A DNA stretch of 13,840 nucleotides. It comes from Zoogloeaceae bacterium (GTDB lineage: Bacteria; Pseudomonadota; Gammaproteobacteria; Burkholderiales; Rhodocyclaceae). The stretch lies in contig JAISPO010000032.1 in the NCBI GenBank assembly GCA_031274855.1, forward strand, positions 1-13,840, written 5' to 3'. The translations under genes and the position numbers were made by a program. Positions 1 through 6,670 of this stretch are shown here, piece by piece. Position 1 is the first letter of the stretch. Each line of letters starts with the position of its first letter. The notes below the pieces were generated by a model. The model did no database searches, was not told the origin of the DNA, and saw only the letters and a list, made by a program, of their open reading frames with translations.

Positions 1-100
1 ATGACGAAGTGGAGGGGGCGCGGGGATGACGAAGTGGAGGGGGCGCGGGGATGACGAAGTGGAGGGGGCGCGGGAATGACGAAGTAGAGGGGATGCGGGA
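1..100. repeat. Degenerate 25-bp tandem repeat array (four copies) beside the RAYT gene
   Basis: Four head-to-tail copies of a 25-bp unit occupy 1-25, 26-50, 51-75 and 76-100. Each starts ATGACGAAGT and continues with a G-rich second half (GGAGGGGGCGCGGGG in the first two copies). Copies 1 and 2 are identical, copy 3 differs at the last base, and copy 4 carries several changes. The array may continue left of the window. The junction sequence GCGGGAATGACGAA matches the right half of the REP palindromes at 2806-2837 and 2887-2918. The array lies just 3' of the transposase gene, as expected for REP sequences near a RAYT. There are no unique spacers, so it is not a CRISPR array. Confidence 0.85.
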
Positions 101-117
101 ATAACAGAAAAGAGCGA

Positions 118-846
118 TCAGAATCCAAACCCGATCTGCTCTCCATCCGCGGGCTGCCCTCCTTCACGCGCTGGCCGCCCTCGCTTCGGCAAGGTTCGAC
201 GCACCCCCGTCATTACGCTTACCTTATTCTTGAATCGCTCACTGCCCAATGGCGTACCTTGGTTAATGGCCTGCCGAATGTCTGCAATGGCTTCGTCATC
301 CAACTGCGGACGAAAGAGCTTCCGGTAACTGCTGGCCCTTCCTTCCGTGTCCTGGCCCAAAGCGAGGTAGAGCAAATGCGGGGCCAAGTGTTCACTCGGT
401 TTCCCCAATCCGTTGGCGCGATAGCTCGACCACGGATAGTTCACAGGGTCTTCCACCATTCCCGCCCTGACCGGATTAAGCTCAATGTAGCGCATACAGG
501 CCAGCAGGTAGTCCTCGGCTTGAATCAGACTGGATTTGTAGCGGCCTTCCCAAAGCGTGCCCGTGCGCTTGTACTGACGGTTGATGTACTGGACATAGCG
601 CCGACCGATGGATTGCATGAGTTTTTCGATGGAATTTTCACATTCCGGCGTGACAAGCAGATGCACATGATTCGTCATCAGGACGTAGGCGTGAATGCCG
701 CAATGCCAATCGGCAGCCGACTTCCATAGCCAATGGAGGTAGCACTGATAATCCTCATCGGCAAAGAAGCAAGGCTCCCGATTGATTCCGCGCTGCACGA
801 TGTGCTGCGGTATCCCGGACAATTTCATGCGTGGGCGGCGTGGCAC
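118..846 (-). CDS. REP-associated tyrosine transposase (RAYT), IS200/IS605-like Y1 family
   Basis: This 242-residue protein belongs to the Y1_Tnp (HUH) superfamily of single-strand DNA transposases. RAYTs are usually single-copy, domesticated enzymes thought to cleave and spread REP palindromes. The HUH metal-binding motif is visible as NHVHLL (H60, H62). The helix that carries the nucleophilic tyrosine reads EDYLLACMRYIELNPVRAG (109-128); Y113 or Y120 is the candidate catalytic residue. The N-terminus (PRRPRMKLSGIPQHIVQRG) and the basic KRGRP tail fit a complete family member. The start is GTG at 846, preceded by an AAAGGA-like site about 11 nt upstream; an in-frame ATG at 828 would remove six residues that are usually conserved. 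The gene lies downstream of kdsB on the same strand, with 79 nt between them. No terminal inverted repeats of an insertion sequence are visible, which supports a RAYT over a mobile IS. Confidence 0.9.
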   Translation of the reverse strand: MPRRPRMKLSGIPQHIVQRGINREPCFFADEDYQCYLHWLWKSAADWHCGIHAYVLMTNHVHLLVTPECENSIEKLMQSIGRRYVQYINRQYKRTGTLWEGRYKSSLIQAEDYLLACMRYIELNPVRAGMVEDPVNYPWSSYRANGLGKPSEHLAPHLLYLALGQDTEGRASSYRKLFRPQLDDEAIADIRQAINQGTPLGSERFKNKVSVMTGVRRTLPKRGRPAREGGQPADGEQIGFGF

Positions 847-925
847 GAACTACGCATCCTTTGTGGAATGTTGGATGGAATTTTAGAATAAAACGATGCT
901 GACCCTCGCGGGAAGGGGGGGGTTC

Positions 926-1693
926 TCAGGCGAGATTGAACAGGCGGCGAACACGCTCCAAATCTTCCGGCGTATCGACGCCGGGCTGGGGCGGGTGGTC
1001 GAAAATAGCCACGCGAATCTCATGGCCATGCCAGAGCGCGCGTAGCTGCTCGAGCGCCTCGATGCCTTCAAGCGGCGCGGGGGTCAGCCGCCCGTATTCG
1101 CGCAGGAAACCAGCGCGGTAGCCGTAGATGCCGATGTGCCGCAACGCGCCGAGATGATCGGGCAAACGGTCGCGTTCAATGGCGAAGGCATCACGCGCCC
1201 AAGGGATGGGCGCGCGTGAGAAGTACAACGCCCGCCCCGCCGCGTCGCACGCCACCTTGACTACGTTCGGGTTGAAAAAGTCGGCAGCCGAAGTCAGCGG
1301 GTGCGCGGCGGTGGACATCGCCGCGCCGTCACCACCAGCCCTGCCGAGTTCGGCGGCAACGGCATCAATCAGCGCGGGTTCGATCAGCGGCTCGTCGCCC
1401 TGCACGTTGACGACCCGATGATCGTCGGGCCAGCCCAGGATGTCCGCCACTTCGGCAATCCGGTCGGTGCCACTGGCGTGATCGGCGCGGGTCATCACGG
1501 CGCGGTAGCCATGCGCTTCGACGGCGGCCCGCACACGCTCGTCATCCGTCGCAACGCACACATCGGCGGCGGCGCTGCGCAGCGCCGCCGCGACGACGCG
1601 CACGACCATCGGCCTGCCGCCGATATCGGCCAGCGGCTTGGCAGGCAGGCGCGACGAGGCGTAACGGGCCGGAATGACGACGTGGAAGCTCAC
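926..1693 (-). CDS. kdsB: 3-deoxy-manno-octulosonate cytidylyltransferase (CMP-Kdo synthetase)
   Basis: KdsB activates Kdo with CTP to give CMP-Kdo, the donor for the inner core of lipopolysaccharide; it is cytoplasmic. The 255-residue length is normal for the family. The nucleotide-binding N-terminus [15 protein letters not shown] (7-21), the NVQGDEPLI motif (96-104) and the C-terminal [11 protein letters not shown] segment (238-248) are all intact. The reading frame is open well upstream, but the start is placed at GTG 1693, because the protein then begins [11 protein letters not shown] as in homologues and lies only 4 nt after the ycaR stop. A weak purine-rich site (GAAGAAGAG) is the likely ribosome binding site, inside the end of ycaR, which suggests translational coupling. 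It is the last gene of the envelope operon. A run of eight G (915-922) follows its stop; no clear terminator is visible. Confidence 0.95.
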   Translation of the reverse strand: MSFHVVIPARYASSRLPAKPLADIGGRPMVVRVVAAALRSAAADVCVATDDERVRAAVEAHGYRAVMTRADHASGTDRIAEVADILGWPDDHRVVNVQGDEPLIEPALIDAVAAELGRAGGDGAAMSTAAHPLTSAADFFNPNVVKVACDAAGRALYFSRAPIPWARDAFAIERDRLPDHLGALRHIGIYGYRAGFLREYGRLTPAPLEGIEALEQLRALWHGHEIRVAIFDHPPQPGVDTPEDLERVRRLFNLA

Positions 1694-1697
1694 GCCG

Positions 1698-1874
1698 CTA
1701 CTCTTCTTCGGCGGGCATTTGCCGCGCCTCGTCCTCAAGCATGATCGGGATATCGTCCCGGATCGGGAAGGCGAGGCGGCAGGGTTTGCAGACCAGTTCC
1801 GTTTTTTCCTTGCGCAAATCGAGCGGGCCTTTGCACAGCGGGCAAACCAGAATTTCAAGCAGACGGGCGTCCAT
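1698..1874 (-). CDS. ycaR: YcaR/Trm112-like small zinc-ribbon protein
   Basis: This 58-residue protein of the UPF0434/Trm112 family begins [18 protein letters not shown], the family signature. It carries two Cys pairs, C11-x2-C14 and C29-x2-C32, which could bind zinc; some members, such as that of E. coli, lack the second pair. Homologues sit between lpxK and kdsB in many proteobacteria. The exact role in bacteria is unsettled; the eukaryotic relative Trm112 activates methyltransferases. The start at 1874 is preferred over an in-frame ATG at 1892 because GGAGAG lies 7 nt upstream of it and homologues start at MDARLL. The start overlaps the end of lpxK by 20 nt, and kdsB begins 4 nt after the stop, so the three genes are probably translated together. 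Confidence 0.9.
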   Translation of the reverse strand: MDARLLEILVCPLCKGPLDLRKEKTELVCKPCRLAFPIRDDIPIMLEDEARQMPAEEE

Positions 1875-2796
1875 TGATTCTCTCCAAAACAAATTGCGCG
1901 AGATCCGGCGTCACGGTCGCGGCGACAGGCAACACCCAGACGGGCAAACGCGCCAGCACACCGAATTTTACCGCGTCCTTCTCGGTGGTCAGGATCACGT
2001 CGCCGGTGAAATCCAAATCGGCGGCGGCATAGACATGATGATCGGGGAACGGATGCGCCTCGAAGCGCAGGCCCAGCGCCGCCAGATGATCGAAGAAACG
2101 CTGCGGCTCGCCGATGCCCGCGACGGCATGGATGCGCTTGCCAGCAAATTCCGCAGACAACGCGCTTTCGCCGGTTTTTGCCAGCGGTTTGAAACGCTCG
2201 CCCACCAGCGTCATGCGGAAATCCGCCGCGCCATTCCAATCATGGGCGACAACAGCATCCACGGTTCGCAGGCGGGATACCGGCTCGCGCAACGGTCCCG
2301 CCGGTAACATCAAACCGTTTTGAAAACCGCGCCGGTCGACCACAGCGATTTCGACATCACGCCCAAGCCGGTAGTGTTGCAAACCATCGTCGCACAGCAG
2401 CACATCGGTTTCGGGATGCGCGGCAAGCAGCGCCCGCCCCGCCGCCACGCGGTCGCGGCCCACAAAAACCGGACAGCCGGTGCGACGCCGGATCAGCAGC
2501 GGCTCGTCGCCGGTCACGGCGGGGTCATCATCGGGGCCGACTTCCCGCGTACCCGTGGCGCTGCCGCCATAGCCGCGGCTGATGACGCCTGCATGGCGTC
2601 CACGTTTGCGCAGTTCTTCGGCCAGCCAAATCGTCAAAGGCGTTTTGCCCGCGCCACCGACGGTAATGTTGCCGACCACGATCACCGGCACCGGCAGGCG
2701 AACGGCGGCAAAAATGCCCACGCGATAAAACGCACGCCGCAAGGCGGCTATCAGCGCGAACAGCCAGGAAAGGGGTACCGTGAGCACAGCCATCAT
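1855..2796 (-). CDS. lpxK: Tetraacyldisaccharide 4'-kinase (lipid A pathway), N-terminus altered by repeats
   Basis: LpxK phosphorylates the 4'-position of the tetraacyl disaccharide to give lipid IVA, on the cytoplasmic face of the inner membrane. The P-loop [12 protein letters not shown] (residues 42-53 counted from 2796), the [13 protein letters not shown] segment (about 135-147) and the late TTEKDAVK motif are intact. The membrane helix [20 protein letters not shown] remains at the extreme N-terminus. Homologues usually have about 10-15 residues before the PLSWL motif; here only MMAVLTV precedes it, because the upstream DNA is a REP palindrome and a heptad repeat array. The frame stays open to 2880, but codons upstream of about 2805 are repeat sequence. 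The start is uncertain: ATG 2796, ATG 2793 or GTG 2805, none with a strong ribosome binding site. The kinase core looks functional, and it would be essential if the organism makes normal lipid A. Confidence 0.88.
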   Translation of the reverse strand: MMAVLTVPLSWLFALIAALRRAFYRVGIFAAVRLPVPVIVVGNITVGGAGKTPLTIWLAEELRKRGRHAGVISRGYGGSATGTREVGPDDDPAVTGDEPLLIRRRTGCPVFVGRDRVAAGRALLAAHPETDVLLCDDGLQHYRLGRDVEIAVVDRRGFQNGLMLPAGPLREPVSRLRTVDAVVAHDWNGAADFRMTLVGERFKPLAKTGESALSAEFAGKRIHAVAGIGEPQRFFDHLAALGLRFEAHPFPDHHVYAAADLDFTGDVILTTEKDAVKFGVLARLPVWVLPVAATVTPDLAQFVLERINGRPSA

Positions 2797-2805
2797 ATAA
2801 GCCAC

Positions 2806-2837
2806 TGGATTCCCGCCAGAAGTACGCGGGAATGACG
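2806..2837. repeat. REP-like palindrome, copy 1 (lpxK 5' end)
   Basis: Inverted arms ATTCCCGC (2809-2816) and GCGGGAAT (2826-2833) enclose a 9-nt loop (CAGAAGTAC), followed by GACG. It is nearly identical to the copy at 2887-2918, differing by one loop base. Its right half matches the tandem units beside the RAYT gene. It directly abuts the probable start of lpxK and overlaps the upstream extension of that reading frame. Confidence 0.85.
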
Positions 2838-2840
2838 CGA

Positions 2841-2871
2841 CAGGTTGCAGGTTACAGGATTCAGGATTCAG
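2841..2871. repeat. 31-nt CAGG heptad array (single arm)
   Basis: Four tandem 7-nt units, CAGGTTG, CAGGTTA, CAGGATT and CAGGATT, end in CAG and are followed by TAAA. The array has exactly the same length (four heptads plus CAG, 31 nt) as the two arms of the element at 4025-4130, and shares the GGATTCAGTAAA boundary with the left arm there. No inverted partner is visible nearby. It lies between two REP palindromes in the exbD-lpxK gap. Confidence 0.85.
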
Positions 2872-2886
2872 TAAAGGCAAAGTCCT

Positions 2887-2918
2887 TGGATTCCCGCCAG
2901 AAGCACGCGGGAATGACG
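2887..2918. repeat. REP-like palindrome, copy 2 (after exbD)
   Basis: Arms ATTCCCGC (2890-2897) and GCGGGAAT (2907-2914) enclose CAGAAGCAC. The flanks (TTGG before, GACGAA after) match copy 1 and the RAYT-side tandem units. It begins about 17 nt downstream of the exbD stop in the direction of transcription, so it could form an RNA hairpin between exbD and lpxK; no U-run follows, so termination is not obvious. Confidence 0.85.
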
Positions 2919-2934
2919 AAATGTTATCACCGCC

Positions 2935-3357
2935 TCAACGCTGGGTTTGCTGGGTGGCAAAGGAAATGTGCGACAAGCCGCTTTGCTGGGCGGCCTGCAT
3001 GATGTCGACCACGCTTTGGTGCGTCGCCTTGGCGTCGGCGTTGATAATCACCAGCGGCTCCTTGCTGCCGTCGCCCGCCGCGTAACGCAAAGCTGCGCCG
3101 ATGGCATTCACGCTGCGGTCGACCACCGGCACCTTGTTCACCAGCACATCGCCGCCAGCGGTAACGATCACGTTGATCTCGCTGGGCTGATCCTTCTGCG
3201 TCTGCGCATCGGCAGTCGGCAGGCTGATTTCCAGACCGGCAAACTTGGAATAAGTCGTGGTAATCATCAAAAAAATCAGGATTACCAGCAGCACGTCGAT
3301 CATCGGGATCAAGTTGATCTCCGGCTCTTCGCGGCCACGGCCACGCTGGAAATTCAC
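2935..3357 (-). CDS. exbD: ExbD/TolR-family proton channel subunit
   Basis: This 140-residue inner-membrane protein has one N-terminal transmembrane segment and a periplasmic C-terminal domain, the ExbD/TolR plan. The segment INLIPMIDVLLVILIFLM (14-31) carries D21, the conserved aspartate thought to move protons. With ExbB it forms a proton-driven motor, most often powering TonB-dependent uptake; no tonB or tol gene is visible here, so the partner is unknown. The start is GTG at 3357, overlapping the exbB stop by 4 nt (GTGA), which implies tight translational coupling. Homologues lie directly upstream of lpxK in many betaproteobacteria, so this placement is typical; the roughly 140-bp repeat stretch that follows is not. 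Confidence 0.92.
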   Translation of the reverse strand: MNFQRGRGREEPEINLIPMIDVLLVILIFLMITTTYSKFAGLEISLPTADAQTQKDQPSEINVIVTAGGDVLVNKVPVVDRSVNAIGAALRYAAGDGSKEPLVIINADAKATHQSVVDIMQAAQQSGLSHISFATQQTQR

Positions 3358-3959
3358 GTGCGCTCTCCGTGGATCAACTCAACCAGTTTGACCGCCTGCA
3401 ACTCCATTTCAATCACGAAGCTGTCGACCTTGGCGCGGAAGTGGCGATAAAAGATCATGGCCGGAATGGCGATGATGAGGCCGAAGCCGGTGTTGTACAG
3501 CGCGACGGAAATACCGTGGGCAAGCTGCTGCGGATTGTTACCGGCGCCGGTGGCCGAGCCAAATATTTCGATCATGCCAACAACAGTCCCGAACAGCCCC
3601 ATCAACGGACTGATCGAGGCGATGGTGCCAAGCGAAGTCAGGAAGCGTTCCAGATCGTGCGCGGCAGCGCGGCCCGCTTCTTCGACCGCTTCTTTCATCA
3701 CTTCGCGTGAATTGCGCACATTCTTGAGGCCCGCGGCGAACACGCGGCCCAAGGGCGAATGCCCCTTCAACCGCCTGATGGCGTCATCACTCGCGCCGTG
3801 CTGACGGAACTCGGTGACGACCATCGCCAGCAGCCCATCGGGAACGATCTTGCTGCGGCGTAGCGCAGTGGCGCGTTCAATAATCAAGGCAACGGCGATC
3901 ACCGATGCAATCAGCAGAAAATAAATCGGCCAACCAGCGGCCTGAATGATTGCGAACAC
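3354..3959 (-). CDS. exbB: MotA/TolQ/ExbB-family proton channel protein
   Basis: This 201-residue integral membrane protein has three predicted transmembrane segments, at about 10-27, 111-132 and 150-171. The family signatures are visible: ASISPLMGLFGTVVGMIEIF (114-133) and ISVALYNTGFGLIIAIPA (150-167). It is the pore-forming partner of ExbD in the proton motor. The start is GTG at 3959, preceded by GGGGGA as ribosome binding site about 6 nt upstream. It is the first gene of the minus-strand operon exbB-exbD-lpxK-ycaR-kdsB. Its promoter should lie in the 156-nt gap shared with divergent xseA, most of which is the palindromic repeat element at 4025-4130. Confidence 0.92.
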   Translation of the reverse strand: MFAIIQAAGWPIYFLLIASVIAVALIIERATALRRSKIVPDGLLAMVVTEFRQHGASDDAIRRLKGHSPLGRVFAAGLKNVRNSREVMKEAVEEAGRAAAHDLERFLTSLGTIASISPLMGLFGTVVGMIEIFGSATGAGNNPQQLAHGISVALYNTGFGLIIAIPAMIFYRHFRAKVDSFVIEMELQAVKLVELIHGERT

Positions 3960-4024
3960 GAACGTCCCCCAGAGTTTGGCAACGAAGGGCGCACTTTAGC
4001 CTCAGGCCGCCAAATCGGCAACTA

Positions 4025-4130
4025 CAGGATTCAGGTTACAGGTTACAGGATTCAGTAAAATTTGGTTGAGGCTCTCGTAGCGGGCCTCAACATTAAAATC
4101 TGAACCCTGAACCCTGTGTCCTGTAACCTG
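4025..4130. mobile_element. Symmetric palindromic heptad element (MITE-like) between exbB and xseA
   Basis: The left arm (4025-4055) is four tandem heptads plus CAG: CAGGATT, CAGGTTA, CAGGTTA, CAGGATT, CAG. The right arm (4100-4130), read on the other strand, is CAGGTTA, CAGGACA, CAGGGTT, CAGGGTT, CAG. The arms are inverted and both 31 nt. Between them is a second perfect inverted repeat, GTTGAGGC (4065-4072) and GCCTCAAC (4084-4091), with an 11-nt loop and AT-rich flanks of 9 and 8 nt. The whole forms a nearly symmetric 106-bp cruciform-capable unit with no coding capacity. The right arm contains the xseA start codon. I infer a small non-autonomous mobile or repeat-derived element; no target-site duplication was established. 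Confidence 0.65.
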
Positions 4131-5375
4131 ATTCTCACCGTTGCTGAACTCAACCGGCTGGCGCGTAGCGCGCTTGAGCGGGAGTTTCCGCTGCTCTGGG
4201 TCGCGGGCGAGGTGTCCAATCTTGTCCGCGCGCCGTCCGGCCACTGGTATTTCACGCTCAAGGATGGCGAGGCGCAGGTGCGTTGCGCGATGTTTCGGGC
4301 GCGCGCCCAGTCGGTGTCCTGGCGTCTGGAAAACGGGCAGCAGGTCGAAGCGCGCGCGCTGGTCACGCTTTACGAAGCGCGGGGCGATTTCCAGCTCAAT
4401 GTCGAATCGCTGCGCCGCGCCGGTTTGGGGCGGCTTTACGAAGCCTTCCTCAAGCTCAAGGAGAAGCTGACTGCGGAAGGGTTGTTTGCCGATACGCGCA
4501 AGCGCCCCCTGCCGCGCTTCCCGCGCCGTATCGGCATTGTCACTTCGCTGCATGCGGCGGCGCTGCGCGATGTGGCGGCGGCGCTGGCGCGGCGCGCGCC
4601 GAATCTTTCCTGTGTGATTTACCCCACGCTGGTGCAAGGGGCCGAGGCTGCGGGGCAGATTGCCGAGGCGATCCGTCTGGCCGATCAACGCGCCGAGTGT
4701 GATTTGCTGCTGGTGGTGCGCGGCGGCGGCAGCCTGGAAGACCTCTGGCCGTTCAACGAAGAAATCGTCGCCCGCGCCATCGCGGCCTGCGCCATTCCGG
4801 TCGTTTCGGGCGTCGGCCACGAAACCGATGTCACCATCGCCGATCTCGCCGCCGACTGCCGCGCCGCCACACCGACCGCCGCCGCCGAAATCGCCAGCGC
4901 CGGGTGGTTCGATGCCGCCAACGAAATCGCGCAACTCGGCGCGGCCATGCAGGCGGCGGTGCGCCGCGATCTCGAACGCCGCATGCAGCGCATCGACCTT
5001 CTGACCAAGCAACTCGTCCATCCCGCCGAACGGCTGGCCCGCAGCCGCCAGCGGCTGGAACATCTGGCCAGCCGTCTGACCAGCGCCGGAGAGCGATTGA
5101 CCGCCCGCAGCCATCAACGCCTCGCCGGTCTGCGCTTGGCGCTTTCCCGCGCGCGGCCCAATCTCGACCGGCAGCGGACGCAGTTGGCGCGGCTTGCCGC
5201 CGGTCTCACCGCGCTCAATCCGCAAGCGGCGCTGGCCCGTGGCTATGCGCTGGTACGCGCGCCGGACGGGCAACTGGTGCGCAGCCACCGGCAGTTGACC
5301 GCAGGCATGGCGCTTCAACTGCGCTTTGCCGAAGGCGGGGCTGAGGCCGATGTCAGTAAAATAATTCCCGACTAA
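4116..5375 (+). CDS. xseA: Exodeoxyribonuclease VII large subunit
   Basis: XseA is the catalytic large subunit of exonuclease VII, which degrades single-stranded DNA in both directions and acts with XseB (not in this window). The N-terminal OB-fold includes [10 protein letters not shown] (41-50) and the catalytic domain carries [15 protein letters not shown] (202-216) and [16 protein letters not shown] (232-247). A helical region rich in Arg and Leu follows (about 265-370), then the C-terminal [14 protein letters not shown] segment. At 419 residues it is somewhat shorter than E. coli XseA (456). The only plausible start is GTG 4116, which lies inside the heptad repeat; the first residues (SCNLI) are repeat-encoded, and an in-frame stop at 4101 blocks longer forms. 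No ribosome binding site is visible. The original 5' end has probably been overwritten by the element. Confidence 0.92.
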   Translation: MSCNLILTVAELNRLARSALEREFPLLWVAGEVSNLVRAPSGHWYFTLKDGEAQVRCAMFRARAQSVSWRLENGQQVEARALVTLYEARGDFQLNVESLRRAGLGRLYEAFLKLKEKLTAEGLFADTRKRPLPRFPRRIGIVTSLHAAALRDVAAALARRAPNLSCVIYPTLVQGAEAAGQIAEAIRLADQRAECDLLLVVRGGGSLEDLWPFNEEIVARAIAACAIPVVSGVGHETDVTIADLAADCRAATPTAAAEIASAGWFDAANEIAQLGAAMQAAVRRDLERRMQRIDLLTKQLVHPAERLARSRQRLEHLASRLTSAGERLTARSHQRLAGLRLALSRARPNLDRQRTQLARLAAGLTALNPQAALARGYALVRAPDGQLVRSHRQLTAGMALQLRFAEGGAEADVSKIIPD

Positions 5376-5392
5376 CATTATCAAGTTATAAT
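5365..5392 (+). promoter_or_regulatory. Probable sigma70 promoter of sodB
   Basis: A perfect -10 hexamer TATAAT is at 5387-5392, with a weak -35-like TTCCCG at 5365-5370 and a 16-nt spacer. Transcription would start near 5399, about 24 nt before the sodB ATG. The -10 lies within a small AT-rich dyad, ATTAT-N6-ATAAT (5377-5392), which could be an operator, but I cannot assign a regulator. The -35 overlaps the last codons of xseA. Confidence 0.55.
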
Positions 5393-5422
5393 TTCGCGCC
5401 AACCTTATTACCGGAGAGAATC

Positions 5423-6007
5423 ATGGAACACGCCCTGCCCCCCCTGCCCTATGCGATGGACGCGCTCGCGCCGCATATGTCGAAGGAAACCTTCGAATAC
5501 CACTACGCCAAGCATCACCAAGCCTATATCACCAACTTGAACAACCTCATCAAAGGCACACCCTTCGAGAGCAAATCGCTTGAAGAAATCGTCAAGTCGG
5601 CCCCTGCTGGCGGCATTTACAACAACGCTGCCCAGGTCTGGAACCACAGCTTTTTCTGGAACTGCCTGAAAGCCAATGGCGGCGGCACGCCCGCCGGTGC
5701 GCTGGCGGCGGCCATCGACAAAAAATGGGGTTCGTTCGACGAATTCAAAAAAGCCTTCCAGACCTCCGCGGCCGGCAACTTCGGCTCCGGCTGGACCTGG
5801 CTGGTGAAGAAAGCCGACGGCTCGGTCGACATCGTCAACATGGGCGCGGCCGGCACCCCGCTCACCACCGGCGACAAGCCGTTGCTGTGCATTGACGTTT
5901 GGGAACACGCCTACTACATCGACTACCGTAACCTGCGCCCCAAGTTCGTCGAAACCTTCCTCAACCACCTCGCCAACTGGGATTTCGCGGCAAAGAATTT
6001 CGGTTGA
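5423..6007 (+). CDS. sodB: Iron superoxide dismutase
   Basis: This 194-residue cytoplasmic enzyme converts superoxide to oxygen and hydrogen peroxide. The metal ligands are H27, H75, D158 and H162, the last two in the family signature DVWEHAYY (158-165). Q71 in [11 protein letters not shown], as in E. coli SodB, favours the iron form over the manganese form. There is no signal peptide. The ATG at 5423 follows GGAGAG with suitable spacing. It is transcribed from its own likely promoter, in the same direction as xseA. No clear terminator is seen before lemA 56 nt downstream. Confidence 0.96.
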   Translation: MEHALPPLPYAMDALAPHMSKETFEYHYAKHHQAYITNLNNLIKGTPFESKSLEEIVKSAPAGGIYNNAAQVWNHSFFWNCLKANGGGTPAGALAAAIDKKWGSFDEFKKAFQTSAAGNFGSGWTWLVKKADGSVDIVNMGAAGTPLTTGDKPLLCIDVWEHAYYIDYRNLRPKFVETFLNHLANWDFAAKNFG

Positions 6008-6063
6008 TGTAGGCTAGAATTCCCCTTTCGCCGTCGTACCTTTCTGCTTTGGAGGAATTGACC

Positions 6064-6651
6064 ATGACTGCTTCTGTTGTTGTTCTTCTTCTGGCCGTCG
6101 CGTTGGTTGTTTGGGGCGTTGTTATCTATAACGGGCTGGTCGGGCTTCGCAATCAGATACGCAATGCCTTTTCCCAGATCGACGTGCAGTTGCAGCGCCG
6201 TTACGACCTGATCCCCAATCTGGTGGAAACGGCGAAAGGCTACATGAAGCATGAGCGGGAAACACTGGAGGCGGTGATTGTCGCCCGCAATCAGGCCGTG
6301 CAGGCGGCCAAGCAGGCCAAGGATGCGCTTTCTCCTGAAACCATGCGCGCCTTGCAGGGGGCAGAAAATACGCTGGGCGGGTTGATGAGCCGGTTTTTTG
6401 CGTTGTCCGAATCCTATCCCGACCTGAAGGCCAACCAGAGCATGGCGCAGTTGCAGGAGGAGCTGGCTTCGACCGAAAACCGCATTGCCTTCTCCCGCCA
6501 GGCGTATAACGACACGGTGATGTTCTACAACATCAAGCGCGAAGTTTTCCCCAATTCGCTGATCGCTTCGAGTTTCGGATTTCGCGCGGCGGAAACGTGG
6601 CAGAGCGAAGACGGCGCCGCGATCAAAAAGAATGTCCAGGTGAGTTTTTAG
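6064..6651 (+). CDS. lemA: LemA family membrane protein
   Basis: This 195-residue protein has one N-terminal transmembrane helix (about 4-24, hydrophobic from SVVVLLL) and a long helical body. The LemA signature region reads YNGLVGLRNQIRNAFSQIDV, then QLQRRYDLIPNLVETAKGY. The late NDTVMFYN and FPNSLIASSFGF segments are also typical. The biochemical role is not established; in many genomes LemA is encoded next to membrane M48 proteases, as here. The start is ATG 6064, with a strong GGAGGA (6051-6056) 7 nt upstream; an upstream TTG (6049) overlaps that site and is rejected. The protease gene follows after 19 nt, so the two probably form an operon. Confidence 0.93.
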   Translation: MTASVVVLLLAVALVVWGVVIYNGLVGLRNQIRNAFSQIDVQLQRRYDLIPNLVETAKGYMKHERETLEAVIVARNQAVQAAKQAKDALSPETMRALQGAENTLGGLMSRFFALSESYPDLKANQSMAQLQEELASTENRIAFSRQAYNDTVMFYNIKREVFPNSLIASSFGFRAAETWQSEDGAAIKKNVQVSF

Positions 6652-6670
6652 ACGGCAGCAGTAAGGCCCG

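Noticed and set aside
1..100. Possible CRISPR array at the left edge
   Set aside because: The 25-bp units are directly adjacent with no unique spacers between them; this is a tandem repeat.
914..923. G8 homopolymer after kdsB as a phase-variation tract
   Set aside because: It lies downstream of the kdsB stop, outside any coding region, so length changes would not switch a gene.
1665..1690. REP-like GGAATGACGACGTGGAAG at the kdsB start
   Set aside because: It resembles the tandem unit at 1-100 but encodes the conserved KdsB N-terminus (FHVVIPA), and the palindromic partner is missing; treated as coincidence.
1694..2239. Upstream extension of the kdsB reading frame
   Set aside because: It overlaps lpxK and ycaR out of frame; KdsB homologues begin at the segment encoded from 1693.
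4002..5402. Long open frame of 466 codons on the minus strand over xseA
   Set aside because: It is antisense to a well-conserved gene with intact motifs, is low-complexity (Gly/Ala/Arg/Gln-rich) and matches no family; a high-GC shadow.
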